Source: Strongylocentrotus droebachiensis (Eukaryota; Echinodermata; Echinoidea; Camarodonta; Strongylocentrotidae). Taken from it: DNA of 64,000 bases. The notes under the pieces were generated by a model, which worked only from the letters and a program-made list of their open reading frames with translations, had not been told where the DNA came from and did not search any database. Made by a program: the position numbers and the translations under genes. Shown in pieces: positions 58,501 through 62,038 of the stretch; position 1 is the first letter of the stretch; each line of letters opens with the position of its first letter. Location of the stretch: assembly GCA_035222895.1 (NCBI GenBank), contig JAVYIG010000093.1, positions 434,001 through 498,000 of the forward strand, in the 5' to 3' direction.

Positions 58501-59311
58501 TGTGTAGCTCTGACTGTAGGCTTGACTGTAAGACATAGTAGTTGCATAGGAACTGCATCGAATAATTTAAAATAGGAAATAATCTCTTAACTGTAATTGT
58601 TATGATTTTTGTTGTGGTTAAATTAAAGAATACAAAGGTGCTCTATTTGTAACAATGTACCTTATCCTTCCCCATGTGCATATATATATATATATGCCTT
58701 AAGCTCAACTTTCACTTTTATTATCATTTTTTGTATAAAATGCTTTCTGTGATTTTAAAACAATCTTCTGAAGAAATTCGTTAGTTAGTCATTACCAGAA
58801 GTAAAAATGTACTTTTATCTGTATTACTCACACAACAGAATTCGCTAACGCTACCATGACATCATGATCATATATTTGTATCCATATGGACCCCCCCCCC
58901 TCCCACTTGTTGTTGAATTAAACTGGAACTTATTTTGTTATAGAAGCTGTGAGGGATATATGACTTTTTATTGCTTTTTCTTTGTTATATTGTCGGGCAT
59001 AACTTTGCGTTCTGAAGGAGAGAATGTTACTGAACTTTACAACAATCACAAATATAACTTTTTAAATAAATGTCAGACTGTGTTTTATTGATTAAAAAAA
59101 TGGATGGATTTCTAATAAGTACACAATCATAACTATTCGGTGGTAAGCGCTTTATAAGCACCGTTATTATTATTATTATTATTATGATTATTTTGAATAC
59201 TTACGAGGCACCTGATGAGCATGAACCGTAAATAGGTGTGGCCAGTGATGCCATAATAACCAACACCACCAGCGGTGGAAGAAGGCCCAAAGTAACCAAG
59301 GCCATTATCAT
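11911..59311 (-). CDS. Adhesion GPCR, 25 coding exons (EMI-EGF x10-Ig-SEA-HRM-GAIN-7TM)
   Basis: Predicted cell-surface adhesion G-protein-coupled receptor of 1309 residues, joined from 25 exons whose phases agree throughout. Approximate residues: signal peptide 1-29, EMI 40-92, ten EGF domains 92-472, Ig 473-557, SEA-like 558-660, HRM-like 661-701, GAIN 702-985 with GPS 946-985, seven helices about 990-1265, then a short cytoplasmic tail. The GPS holds HLT, the expected self-cleavage site (HL/T). Family marks include Cys before TM3 (GPGLC), GLTWL in TM6 and NSLQGFFIF in TM7. EGF repeats with calcium-binding signatures suggest ligand or matrix binding. The ligand and G-protein partner cannot be read from sequence. 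Exon joins are inferred from phase and domain continuity, not from transcripts. Joining of the EMI exons to the EGF exons rests on phase match alone. Confidence 0.88.
12792..12820. repeat. Perfect 12-bp-stem hairpin in the last intron
   Basis: AAAATTTACCGG and CCGGTAAATTTT flank a 5-base loop, in the intron between exons 24 and 25, about 380 bases before the exon 25 acceptor. The rest of this intron (12410-13443) shows only AT-rich DNA. Confidence 0.7.
13444..13510 (-). CDS. aGPCR exon 24: TM4 end and second extracellular loop
   Basis: A 67-nt phase 1-2 exon encoding [20 protein letters not shown] followed by D and the first two bases of Tyr. It matches the family pattern G-W-G-x-P-A-x-I-V followed by a loop to Y-C. 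Both splice sites are clear (GTATGACAG, GTAAGT). It is small, but the frame on both sides confirms it. Confidence 0.88.
13901..14184 (-). CDS. aGPCR exon 23: transmembrane helices 2 to 4
   Basis: A phase 2-1 exon of 284 nt. It begins [18 protein letters not shown] (loop 1 and TM2), continues with [17 protein letters not shown] (the conserved extracellular Cys and TM3), [18 protein letters not shown] (the family's W-M-x-x-E-G motif) and ends in TM4, VIAWG. Donor GTAAAT. Confidence 0.94.
14185..15204. other. Intron 22: no recognised feature
   Basis: About 1 kb of AT-rich sequence between exons 23 and 22 containing a C-run followed by a long A-run (14492-14525) and a GAA-rich stretch. No coding signal. 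Confidence 0.4.
15205..15329 (-). CDS. aGPCR exon 22: transmembrane helix 1
   Basis: A phase 0-2 exon of 125 nt. After [14 protein letters not shown] come [18 protein letters not shown] and [10 protein letters not shown], which form TM1 and the start of the first intracellular loop. The acceptor has a strong pyrimidine tract (TTTCTGTTTCTCATCAG). Confidence 0.93.
15850..15990 (-). CDS. aGPCR exon 21: GPS motif with cleavage site
   Basis: A 141-nt phase 0-0 exon holding the complete [32 protein letters not shown]. All four cysteines, both tryptophans and the HLT triad are present (H977, L978, T979 of the predicted protein). Autocatalytic cleavage between L and T is therefore expected. The residues after it, TSFAVLM, form the tethered agonist (Stachel) in this family. 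Confidence 0.95.
16142..16519 (-). CDS. aGPCR exon 20: GAIN subdomain B
   Basis: A 378-nt phase 0-0 exon, the largest extracellular exon. It encodes the beta-rich GAIN-B subdomain: [40 protein letters not shown], then [16 protein letters not shown] and [11 protein letters not shown]. The motifs IAFTVYR and VTIILAHR are characteristic of the strands before the GPS. Clean CTTTAG acceptor and GTAAGA donor. Confidence 0.93.
16751..16936 (-). CDS. aGPCR exon 19: GAIN subdomain A, continued
   Basis: A 186-nt phase 0-0 exon encoding [18 protein letters not shown], then an amphipathic region [16 protein letters not shown] and [11 protein letters not shown]. This is the long helical part of GAIN-A. 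It contains one sequon (NQT). The following exon starts VINSES, giving the common VQVINS junction of the family. Confidence 0.87.
16960..17560. mobile_element. SINE-like sequences in intron 18
   Basis: GGTACCCGGGAGAATGC near 17000 and GGATCAAAACC with GTCGATGTGCTA near 17470 resemble the bodies of tRNA-derived SINEs common in echinoderms; the second contains a decayed B-box. Both are partial. Confidence 0.45.
18110..18225 (+). mobile_element. SINE/LINE 3' tail with AGCGCT motif
   Basis: GGATGACCGGGTTAATAATA, then AACGCTTAGAGACA, AAGCGCTATACAAATG and an (ATT)n end. About 90 bp are shared with 63820-63915, where the same order of motifs ends in (ATT)n. It is the 3' end of a dispersed retroposon. 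Confidence 0.65.
18344..18490 (-). CDS. aGPCR exon 18: GAIN subdomain A
   Basis: A 147-nt phase 0-0 exon encoding [20 protein letters not shown] and further helical residues ending SISQPTQE. The alternation of Leu/Ile/Val with polar residues fits the helical GAIN-A subdomain. One sequon (NIT) is present. Acceptor TGTTGATAG, donor GTGATT. Confidence 0.83.
19500..20400. mobile_element. Two related MITE-like segments in intron 17
   Basis: Two segments share the order CTCGA(A/G)TAT(C/T)AAAGCAGTC, then TATTCCGAAA or similar, then GGCTAAAAT and an end ...AAGTGAGGTAT. They recur as part of the large hairpin at 35999-36166 and near 35560, so they are members of one MITE family with AAAGTGAGGTATAT ends. 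Confidence 0.55.
20701..20822 (-). CDS. aGPCR exon 17: HRM-like / start of GAIN
   Basis: A phase 1-0 exon of 122 nt, found by the requirement to link a phase-1 donor to a phase-0 acceptor. It encodes [20 protein letters not shown], then [16 protein letters not shown]. The arrangement ARxxC...CxW...NC...ADQLL matches the hormone-receptor-motif remnant that precedes GAIN in many adhesion GPCRs. It carries an NKT sequon. Only three or four cysteines are present, so it is a reduced HRM. Confidence 0.82.
20890..21065 (+). mobile_element. tRNA-derived SINE
   Basis: A Pol III B-box (GGTTCAAATCCC, 20944-20955) follows a tRNA-like head and is followed by the body CCAGGTGTAAATGGGTGCC. It overlaps no exon and lies immediately upstream of exon 17. 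Confidence 0.65.
21204..21393. mobile_element. MITE with CAGTGAAACCTG ends
   Basis: CAGTGAAACCTG at 21204-21215 is matched by CAGGTTTGACTG at 21382-21393. The interior has repeated GTGGT(C/T)TTTATAGGCAGG words. The CAGT termini suggest a Tc1/mariner-related non-autonomous element, but the TA target is not clear on the right. Confidence 0.65.
21394..22379. other. Intron 16, remaining part: nothing recognised
   Basis: AT-rich sequence with no coding signal, hairpin or repeat that I could identify. Confidence 0.4.
22380..22614 (-). CDS. aGPCR exon 16: SEA-like domain, main part
   Basis: A phase 0-1 exon of 235 nt. FEAVFQAL leads into [17 protein letters not shown], the position where cleaved SEA domains carry G-S-V-V-V. 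Here the residues are D-G-V-F-V, so the usual G/S cleavage serine is absent and self-cleavage at this site is not expected. SEA domains occur in ADGRF and ADGRG6 receptors, always N-terminal to the GAIN domain, as here. Confidence 0.85.
23118..23191 (-). CDS. aGPCR exon 15: SEA-like domain, first part
   Basis: A short phase 1-0 exon of 74 nt encoding [18 protein letters not shown] and RDIQGK. Only the acceptor at TTGTAG (exon start 23191) keeps the frame open; the other nearby AGs give an early stop. The FT motif and YKTLV match the start of a SEA fold. The boundary is therefore set by frame rather than by signal strength, so it is less certain than its neighbours. Confidence 0.72.
23520..23720 (+). 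mobile_element. SINE-like fragment in intron 14
   Basis: Shares ACATTCGCCACTC and the GG(G/T)ACC(T/C)GG(T/G)AG motif with the SINE bodies at 16970-17010 and 20980-21020. Decayed, with no intact promoter boxes. Confidence 0.4.
24005..24259 (-). CDS. aGPCR exon 14: Ig-like domain
   Basis: A 255-nt phase 1-1 exon holding one complete Ig fold: VVLNCEF (B-strand Cys), FDWWRDG (core Trp), then AYYNCVG (F-strand Cys preceded by SPSDQ), and QALLTIRG as the closing strand. A sequon (NKT) lies near the start. Single-exon phase 1-1 Ig domains are typical of shuffled extracellular modules. Acceptor is preceded by CTTACTAG. Confidence 0.9.
24260..25251. mobile_element. Intron 13 with a CR1-like LINE 3' tail
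   Basis: From about 25060, ACCTACAAAAACAAGC and CTTTCCAGTAGGTTCC form a small inverted pair followed by a (ATCA)n tail at 25190-25210. This is the style of CR1-type LINE 3' ends on the plus strand. The rest is AT-rich with no signal. Confidence 0.5.
25252..25368 (-). CDS. aGPCR exon 13: EGF domain 10, shorter non-calcium type
   Basis: A 117-nt phase 1-1 exon encoding six cysteines: [30 protein letters not shown]. It lacks the D-x-D/N-E-C start and the hydroxylation motif of the other nine, so it should not bind calcium in the same way. The tail NINQTQDG carries an N-glycosylation sequon (NQT). It links the EGF string to the Ig domain. Confidence 0.85.
25382..25540 (+). mobile_element. tRNA-derived SINE head between exons 12 and 13
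   Basis: TGGTTCAGTGGTAAAGCA (A-box-like, from 25387) and AGGTTCCAAGCC (B-box-like, from 25429) are spaced as in a tRNA gene, followed by an unrelated body. No acceptor-stem pairing supports a real tRNA, so a SINE is the better call. Confidence 0.6.
25722..25835 (-). CDS. aGPCR exon 12: EGF domain 9 (calcium-binding type)
   Basis: A 114-nt phase 1-1 exon beginning [10 protein letters not shown], with [12 protein letters not shown] and [10 protein letters not shown]. Together with exon 11 it may represent the oldest A-B pair. Donor GTAGGT. The neighbouring introns are short (343 and 353 bp), unlike the rest of the EGF region. Confidence 0.88.
26179..26292 (-). CDS. aGPCR exon 11: EGF domain 8 (calcium-binding type)
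   Basis: A 114-nt phase 1-1 exon beginning [10 protein letters not shown], with [12 protein letters not shown] and [10 protein letters not shown]. It most resembles the EGF2/4/6 type. Acceptor CTTCACAG, donor GTATTA. The intron upstream of it (26293-32571) is 6.3 kb and rich in repeats. Confidence 0.88.
26293..27814. other. Intron 10, first part: homopolymer-rich, probable LINE remnant
   Basis: A run of about 27 T at 26727-26753 precedes about 700 bp of A/T-rich, LINE-like 3' sequence in minus orientation, with an A/G-rich tract at 27120-27180 and (AAAATC)n at 27428-27465. No coding frame is supported. Confidence 0.4.
27815..28729. mobile_element. 915-bp TIR element, CACTGTAAAAAA ends, TA target
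   Basis: CACTGTAAAAAAATAA at the left is matched by the complement of TTATTTTTTACAGTG at the right, each flanked by TA (27813-27814 and 28730-28731). The interior is about 80% AT and non-coding. This fits a Tc1/mariner-type non-autonomous element. A second inverted pair just outside (ACTAACAC / GTGTTAGT) suggests insertion inside an older element. Confidence 0.7.
29590..30262. repeat. CAACTGGT-rich arrays in two blocks
   Basis: Block one (29604-29765) has many ACCAGTTGA/CAACTGGT words in both orientations. Block two (30105-30262) is a tandem array of a unit near 45 bp, about four copies, built on CAACTGGTGCAACTGGAAAT and ATGCCAACAGTCAGTTAT. The word is nearly self-complementary, so the array can fold on itself. 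Confidence 0.65.
30300..30715. repeat. 134-bp tandem repeat, three copies
   Basis: CAGCTTAGATTA recurs at 30352, 30486 and 30621, a period of 134-135 bp. Each unit also carries TAGGTGTTTTAAGACACCT, a short internal palindrome. Copies are about 80-90% alike by eye. Degenerate versions continue to about 31000. Confidence 0.7.
31140..31740 (+). mobile_element. LINE-like 3' tail
   Basis: AT-rich segment ending TTTACAATAAACCGAAATTAATGAATG followed by A-rich DNA, like the 3' ends seen at 4385 and 59750. No protein-coding part is preserved. Confidence 0.35.
31803..32513. mobile_element. Candidate MITE with AAAGGGATAGTTT end
   Basis: The left part (AAAGGGATAG...GATCGCAAATGCCTTC) pairs imperfectly with the right part (GAAAGTCTTTGCGATTG...GTACCCTTT). 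It stops 58 bp from exon 10. Pairing is weak, so the limits are tentative. Confidence 0.35.
32572..32685 (-). CDS. aGPCR exon 10: EGF domain 7 (calcium-binding type)
   Basis: A 114-nt phase 1-1 exon beginning [10 protein letters not shown], with [12 protein letters not shown]. The ETDEC start and GTTC near the last Cys resemble EGF3 and EGF5, so exons 9 and 10 look like an earlier copy of the same A-B pair. Acceptor GTTTATTAG, donor GTATAT. Confidence 0.88.
33653..34060 (+). mobile_element. hAT-type element fragment
   Basis: CAGTGTTTCTCAACCTTTT at 33653 is the widespread hAT terminal sequence (CAGTGGTTCTCAACC type). Downstream are repeated GGGCACCTTG-like words. The matching right end was not found, so this is a 5' fragment. 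(ATT)n follows at 34090-34140. Confidence 0.6.
34263..34376 (-). CDS. aGPCR exon 9: EGF domain 6 (calcium-binding type)
   Basis: A 114-nt phase 1-1 exon beginning [10 protein letters not shown] and containing [12 protein letters not shown], the same core as EGF2 and EGF4. Donor GTGACTATTC is also shared with exons 5 and 7. It is therefore an older relative of that exon type. It is separated from exon 8 by an 8.2-kb intron packed with mobile elements. Confidence 0.88.
34739..34926. repeat. Degenerate GGACAACTACCCCCTA array
   Basis: About nine copies of a unit near 19 bp based on GGACAACTACCCCCTAG, with two C-runs, end in the inverted form CTAGGGGGTAGTTGTC. Non-coding. Confidence 0.65.
35080..36815. 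mobile_element. Foldback element with long imperfect arms and a nested insertion
   Basis: The left arm (35080-35430, then a partial repeat to 35550) and right arm (36430-36815) carry the same blocks in reverse order: CATCACATCAAACTAGTTCT, GTTCGTTCGTAAACAG, CAGTCCAAGCC, AACCCGACCACCCCGTTCAG. The centre holds the MITE and hairpin at 35560-36166. Two direct copies of a 37-bp segment lie near 36320-36390. Non-coding. Confidence 0.6.
35999..36166. repeat. Large near-perfect hairpin, arms of about 75 bp
   Basis: ATATTGACTGCTTT...GCATAGTTGTTTCTATAGGG...AACCTGCTATGACCCC is mirrored after a 14-16-base GC-rich loop (GCGGCGCAAGCGCC). It is a strong cruciform or RNA-hairpin former and shares sequence with the MITE segments at 19534-19600 and 20041-20085. 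Confidence 0.85.
36850..37260. repeat. GC-rich island of CGATT/CCGG words
   Basis: A sharply GC-rich 400-bp block within AT-rich intron, made of repeated CCGATTT, GCGACCG and TCGATTTAGGTCAAAAGT words (the last appears twice). Overlapping open frames here reflect composition. It resembles the interior of the GGCCCGGTC elements but no termini are visible. Confidence 0.5.
37611..38245. mobile_element. TIR element, GGCCCGGTCACACAGCC ends
   Basis: Perfect 20-bp terminal inverted repeats (AAAGGCCCGGTCACACAGCC at 37611-37630, complement at 38226-38245) bound 635 bp. The interior is dense in CGCG and ACCCGCGG words. The ends are nearly the same as those at 1449-2104, but the interior words differ. 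Confidence 0.85.
38450..39065. mobile_element. 616-bp foldback MITE with TA duplication
   Basis: CCGTGTGAGTCAAAAAA at the left and TTTTTTGACTCACACTG at the right, flanked by TA (38448-38449, 39066-39067). The arms extend about 150 bp inward, with ATCATTTGGTATCATTTTTG matched in reverse. No transposase is present. Half copy at 7420-7710. Confidence 0.8.
39190..39885. repeat. Degenerate CCCTAA-type array
   Basis: Roughly 60-70-bp units built on AACCCTAAACCTAAAACCC, then AACTGCAACCCTCAGTC. It contains the telomere word CCCTAA but never as a pure hexamer run, so it is a minisatellite rather than a telomere relic. It is interrupted by the MITE at 39464-39672. Confidence 0.75.
39464..39672. mobile_element. 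209-bp MITE inside the CCCTAA array
   Basis: CACTCTAAAAACTGAAATG and its complement form the ends, and the inner GGCCGAGGAGTGACCACTC is also mirrored, giving an almost fully palindromic element. Host repeat on both sides shows the insertion point. Confidence 0.8.
39971..42023. mobile_element. TIR element with AGTGCCC array, copy 3
   Basis: GGCGGCGGAGC at 39971 pairs with GCTCCACCGCC at 42013-42023. A C-run and AAAGTGCCCC follow the left end; the right end has AAAGTGCCTTTTT then a C-run. The degenerate array fills 40695-41600. It is interrupted by a LINE fragment. It ends 15 bp before the tandem exon duplication starts. Confidence 0.65.
40283..40669 (-). pseudogene. LINE ORF2 C-terminal relic
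   Basis: 128 open codons with [20 protein letters not shown], then [18 protein letters not shown]. The order (F-K-x-I-Y-N-x-I-P...L-F-x-W-G...C-x-x-C...E-x-x-x-H-x-F) is the C-terminal zinc-knuckle region of Tx1/L1-like LINE polymerases. It is truncated at both ends and nested in the TIR element. Confidence 0.65.
42611..42724 (-). CDS. aGPCR exon 8: EGF domain 5 (calcium-binding type)
   Basis: A 114-nt phase 1-1 exon beginning [10 protein letters not shown], the duplicate of exon 6. Two of three base differences are silent. Acceptor AACTTCAG and donor GTAAGG are intact. It lies about 570 bp inside the low-coordinate edge of the duplication. Confidence 0.88.
44226..44339 (-). CDS. aGPCR exon 7: EGF domain 4 (calcium-binding type)
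   Basis: A 114-nt phase 1-1 exon beginning [10 protein letters not shown], with [12 protein letters not shown]. It is the duplicate of exon 5 in the downstream copy of the tandem module. Donor GTGACT. The open frame and the mix of silent and replacement changes argue that both copies are still coding. Confidence 0.88.
44548..45990. mobile_element. 1443-bp foldback transposon with TA duplication
   Basis: CAGTGCGTCCCAGAAAAAAC and its complement form the ends, flanked by TA (44546-44547, 45991-45992). Arms extend about 420 bp each and meet near 45567, making nearly the whole element a palindrome. The left arm is split by a foreign insert at 44609-45186. Copy B has the empty TA site at 52603-52604. 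Confidence 0.85.
44609..45186 (+). mobile_element. LINE-like 3' fragment nested in the foldback transposon
   Basis: Absent from the right arm of the palindrome, so it is a later insertion. T- and G-rich sequence carries GGTGGCAGCACCAATAAAGC near 44918, also found near 62638, and ends GGAATAAACTTGATTATC. No coding part remains. Confidence 0.65.
46740..47160. repeat. GC-rich tandem repeat, about four units
   Basis: Units near 105 bp: CTCATCTGACCGTAATTAAA, then CCTGAGCTTCCGGGGGCT and a CCCCCTGGACCCCA segment. Copy B at 53270-53370 keeps only about one unit. Confidence 0.75.
48091..49566. repeat. 492-bp tandem repeat, three copies
   Basis: Units start at 48091, 48583 and 49075 with an exact 492-bp period and about 97% identity. 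The unit length is a multiple of three, and a 75-codon minus frame and a 62-codon plus frame stay open in all three. Neither matches a family I know. A 45-bp palindrome (48070-48115) marks the left edge. Confidence 0.92.
49566..50460. repeat. Tandem repeat of about 447 bp, two copies
   Basis: TAATATCATTCCGGGG starts at 49566 and 50011; the difference in unit length comes from a G-run. About 96% identity. A 60-codon plus frame is intact in both. The second unit ends at the donor flank of exon 6. The core is related to the 492-bp unit (see findings). Confidence 0.9.
50471..50584 (-). CDS. aGPCR exon 6: EGF domain 3 (calcium-binding type)
   Basis: A 114-nt phase 1-1 exon beginning [10 protein letters not shown], with [12 protein letters not shown]. 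It differs from exon 8 at three bases and a single residue (Pro versus Leu after the CTC). Its donor flank is unusual: in this copy a 2.4-kb block of tandem arrays ends only about 10-15 bases beyond the exon, while the exon 8 copy has plain intron there. Confidence 0.88.
52096..52209 (-). CDS. aGPCR exon 5: EGF domain 2 (calcium-binding type)
   Basis: A 114-nt phase 1-1 exon beginning [10 protein letters not shown], with [12 protein letters not shown] as the hydroxylation/calcium motif. It lies in the upstream copy of the tandem duplication. Its partner, exon 7, differs at 6 of 114 bases and three residues (L/S, Y/N, T/M). The donor is GTGACT, a weaker type shared by exons 7 and 9, which marks them as one lineage. 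Confidence 0.88.
53680..54017. mobile_element. 338-bp MITE with TTA duplication
   Basis: GGCCACTTAAAAAA... and ...TTTTTAATTTGGCC with inner AGCGTCC/GGACGCT pairs; TTA on both sides (53677-53679, 54018-54020). Copy A has the uninterrupted site CTA near 47492. A 3-bp TTA target fits the PIF/Harbinger group. Confidence 0.82.
54052..54126. repeat. Perfect 31-bp-arm hairpin at the duplication edge
   Basis: TTACCTCGTCAAAGGCACTG... at 54052-54082 is exactly mirrored at 54096-54126 with a 13-base loop. It begins within two bases of the end of copy B. Confidence 0.95.
54533..54646 (-). CDS. aGPCR exon 4: EGF domain 1 (calcium-binding type)
   Basis: A 114-nt phase 1-1 exon encoding one EGF domain. 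It starts DVNEC and has six cysteines. It contains [12 protein letters not shown], which fits the Asn/Asp hydroxylation and calcium-binding pattern C-x-[DN]-x4-[FY]-x-C-x-C. Donor is GTAAGT. It is a single, unduplicated EGF exon just outside the tandem duplication. Confidence 0.88.
55080..55547. mobile_element. 468-bp hAT element with 8-bp target duplication
   Basis: Ends CAGGCGCGGATCCA and TGGATCCGCCCCTG (one mismatch in 14), flanked by a perfect GGACCACT duplication (55072-55079, 55548-55555). The interior has repeated TATTCACCGGCTGG(A/C)TGA blocks separated by long C-runs, including 27 C ending at 55520. Related in style to 62861-63423. Confidence 0.9.
55850..56130. repeat. (AAT)n followed by a long polypurine tract
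   Basis: 55855-55925 is A/T triplet repeat; 55927-56130 is almost entirely A and G on the plus strand (GAAGAAGAGG style). Open frames here, including very Phe- or Glu-rich ones, are compositional. The intron's transcribed strand is therefore polypyrimidine. Confidence 0.85.
56301..56371 (-). CDS. aGPCR exon 3: second half of EMI domain
   Basis: Completes the EMI domain with [17 protein letters not shown], matching the family signature of repeated YRT(x)YR followed by CCPG, then GPPCIG. The acceptor is TTTCTTGTAG and the donor GTAAGT; phase 2 to 1, which feeds the phase-1 EGF exons. EMI domains are extracellular, cysteine-rich interaction modules known from emilins, multimerins, MEGF10 and EGFL7. 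The fit to the short EGFL7-type EMI is good by eye. Confidence 0.8.
56372..58456. other. Intron 2: T-runs and palindromic MITE
   Basis: Contains (GAGA)-rich DNA at 56840-56910, many T-runs at 57490-57690, the palindromic element at 57809-58003, and C- and A-runs at 58012-58047. No additional exon with suitable phase was found. Confidence 0.5.
57809..58003. mobile_element. 195-bp palindromic MITE
   Basis: ATATAACAGTTATTGACTGG... and ...CCAGTCAATAACTGTATAAT are inverted, with the inner CCTGAAGGGAGTTATATTTT and GAAATATAACTCCCTTCAG also mirrored around CAGCGCTGCGCGC. A similar motif at 57350-57400 suggests a second, decayed copy. Confidence 0.75.
58457..58552 (-). CDS. aGPCR exon 2: first half of EMI domain
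   Basis: Encodes residues 36-67, ending in [14 protein letters not shown], the first Cys pair and the start of the EMI signature. Phase runs 2 to 2. The donor is the rare GC type: CAG/GCAAGT at 58456-58451. Using it gives an exact in-frame join to exon 3 that completes the EMI motif, so the GC donor is well supported. An alternative acceptor 27 nt further in (exon start 58525) keeps the frame and would drop nine residues. Confidence 0.75.
59205..59311 (-). CDS. aGPCR exon 1: signal peptide
   Basis: Starts at ATG 59311 and encodes 35 codons plus 2 nt. The peptide has a long hydrophobic core ([17 protein letters not shown]) followed by TPIYGS, a typical secretory signal. The donor is GTAAGT. 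A second in-frame ATG at 59305 has a better context (A at -3, G at +4), so translation may start two codons later. Just upstream, the minus strand reads TTTCATTTCTAG (AG at 59329-59330), a good splice acceptor, so an untranslated first exon at higher coordinates is likely and the promoter is not located. Confidence 0.75.
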
Positions 59312-59328
59312 CAGACTAGCACAATGAA

Positions 59329-61980
59329 CTAGAAATGAAAATAATCGACATGAACAATCATCAGTGAACTAAAACCAGTTTTGTATTACTTTCTACGGTT
59401 ACTAGCTGGATGAGTCATAATCTCAACAAAAAATAGGGAGAGAGAGGAATTGAAAAGAAAACACTGGTTTTTATTATATTGTTTTCATTAATTTTTTTCT
59501 TCATCCTGCGGGCTCTGCAATTGTTATTTAATAGTAATTTACCCCATTGTTGTCAAGTAGCCTACTTCTGGGTTGAGAGGGAACATGTGGGCAATCACCA
59601 TGCCCAAGGATGTAAGCAGTAGCCCTGTACTGACTAGATAATTAACGAGTCTTTTGTATTAGAGTCAAGAGTAGTCCTCATCAATATACCCCACTGCTTT
59701 GCTTTGTGTGGTTTTGAATAAAATGAACTGAACTGAACTGAACTGTAATGTAATTTGGATATACAGAAGCTGATAAATAACTCATTGACATTTGAAATGA
59801 TTTTTTTTAATGTTCCCAACTTGTGCGCAGAAGATTTAGCATAGAGGGAGAGACGAGTAAATATTCTCATGATTAACGACGGTGTGTATACAGGTTCCAC
59901 CGTTGATTTTAAACACTTTTGTCAATCAATTTCATACTTTTTCATTCAATTTCGTCCAAAAATCCTTAACCTTGCACATCTTATAGTCAATTTCGTATTT
60001 GGTGATTCATTTTTTGTTAAATTTGTACAATAAATTTTATAATTTCGCTTCCAATTTCGTCATTGCACCTGTGTCCTAAACAATTAATATTCATTGAAAA
60101 TTAAAGTCAGCAAAATGTTGCTGTATGTTGCCAGTTCATCGACGGTAAGTACATCATTATATATTGATGTCTCTGTACAGAGATAAACTTATTCCAGAGT
60201 GGGTTGTAAAACATATAGTTTCCCACGTTATGTCTTCTTCAATGTATTTCTTTTTAAAAAATCAAAAAATTAACGTATTTTCAATCATAGTGTTATCTAG
60301 CTTTTTGTCCCAAAAGAAATCTTAGCAATGATTGTGCTTCTGGATTTAGGAACTGAACAATAAGTCGCCATCGCTGCCCTTAAGACAACCGTGACGTGGA
60401 ATAGCAATTTACTCTTTCGGGACAGATGTTAATTTTGTATGCAGTTTATTCCACTCGGTATAATCCACTGTTCGCAGAGGGAGATAGCAGTAAACATTCT
60501 CACGATGAACGACGATGTATTGTTATTTCTATTTGTTTATCGTCCCTACAATTCTAGTTGAATAAACAATTTTTTTGGTAATGTTAAGCTTCCGGCGAGA
60601 AGTTTCAATAGGTGTAAAGAAATGTTTTGTTTTGTTTGCACCCAGTAGATCCCGTTCGTTCTAATATATTTGTGTGACTTGTTTTCAATACCAAGATCTG
60701 GCACGCAATCTTAATCTTCTGGATGCAAGGCCAAACAAAATTATTTACAACAACAAACAACATTGTGGTAATATTTCATTTATCGTCACGTGGCAATCTC
60801 AAGGCAGATTAATTCAATAGTTTCAGGTTTAATAATTTTAAGGAAAACTTAATTTGAAGCCCGGACCATGCTCTCTCTCTCTCTCTCTCTCACTCTCTCT
60901 TTCTCTCTCTCTCTCTCTCTATAGCAACATGGTTGGGGAAATGTGTGTGTACTTTTGCCCCCCCCCCCTCCGGAGCTACGTCAGAAGTTTATCTATTTTA
61001 TTCCAAATAGTAGGTCTTAAAAGACTATAAAAGGAAATGGAAACAAGGATGATGAAGTTAATATTTGTTATAGCTACTGTTTTCCAGGGTCACAATTGGA
61101 CGATCTCTTTAAGTTCATGATTTACTACATTGATGATGAAGGCTTTTAATAGTACGCAGCCAGTGAGCACCTAGGCCTAGTGAAATGTATTTCTAGAAAC
61201 AGAAATATGTAGGACAATGTGGACACCTAAGATTTCCCTTTTAGGAGAGATATTTTATCTTTCATAAATTTGTGTCCACTATTTTCTCGGTAAAACCGTT
61301 TCATATTGAGTAAATAACCGTACTTCACCATATTTGCCTTGAGGACAAATTTCAAATGCTAAAACCAACACCTCTCTGGTAAATGAAAAATAAGAGCCTT
61401 TGTATATAGGCCTTAATACACAGTCTTTTGTGAGCTCATTGTGAGCTCAATCAAAGCCTACTGTTGCGATATGCTTTCTTTACAGCTTTGTTAGAAAATA
61501 CGCCTATAAAAGGCTGCAATAAAATGTGGAATGGTTGCAAATATTATTTGTCAAGATTACCAGGTTTATCGGCTTATTAAAGTCTGCTGTGATGAAAGTA
61601 TTTGTTGAATTAGCATATCTAACCTGTCTACATGTCAAGCGCTATCGTTTTCGATGGCGTTTAATTAGGAATGAAAAGAGTTCGCAGCTGTTCATTTAAG
61701 TAGCTCCTCCTGAAGCACTTGGCAATTAGCGCACTGTTAAACCAATTAAAACTATTACCATGTGTATTATGTTTTCTATATTGTATGTTTAGTTATAATT
61801 ATTAAGATGTTCATTAGGTTAACAAACAGTTGAATACATTCTGACAAAAGTAAGAGGAGATGGCAGAGTAAGGTGAGAAAAGGAATGAAGGAAGCTGAGC
61901 AAGAAAAGACAGGAATGTAGGTAAGGGAAAGAGAAAATAAAAACCGCTTGCATAACACGTTATTATGACTCCAAGGTAAA
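59329..61980. other. 5' flank of the aGPCR: LINE tail and simple repeats
   Basis: 59640-59755 ends with (ACTGA)n and looks like a LINE 3' end. A segment near 59830-59885 (AGAGGGAGAGACGAGTAAA) recurs in diverged form near 60473-60525. (CT)n fills 60869-60922. No TATA box or initiator could be assigned to the receptor gene. Confidence 0.4.
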
Positions 61981-62038
61981 AAGGTAAAAAAGTTTTAATA
62001 TTATAGTCAGTAAAATACATGATTTTTCCTATTGTGTC

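Noticed and set aside
59634..59900. 88-codon minus frame upstream of the receptor
   Set aside because: Overlaps a LINE-like 3' tail with (ACTGA)n and has no family resemblance.
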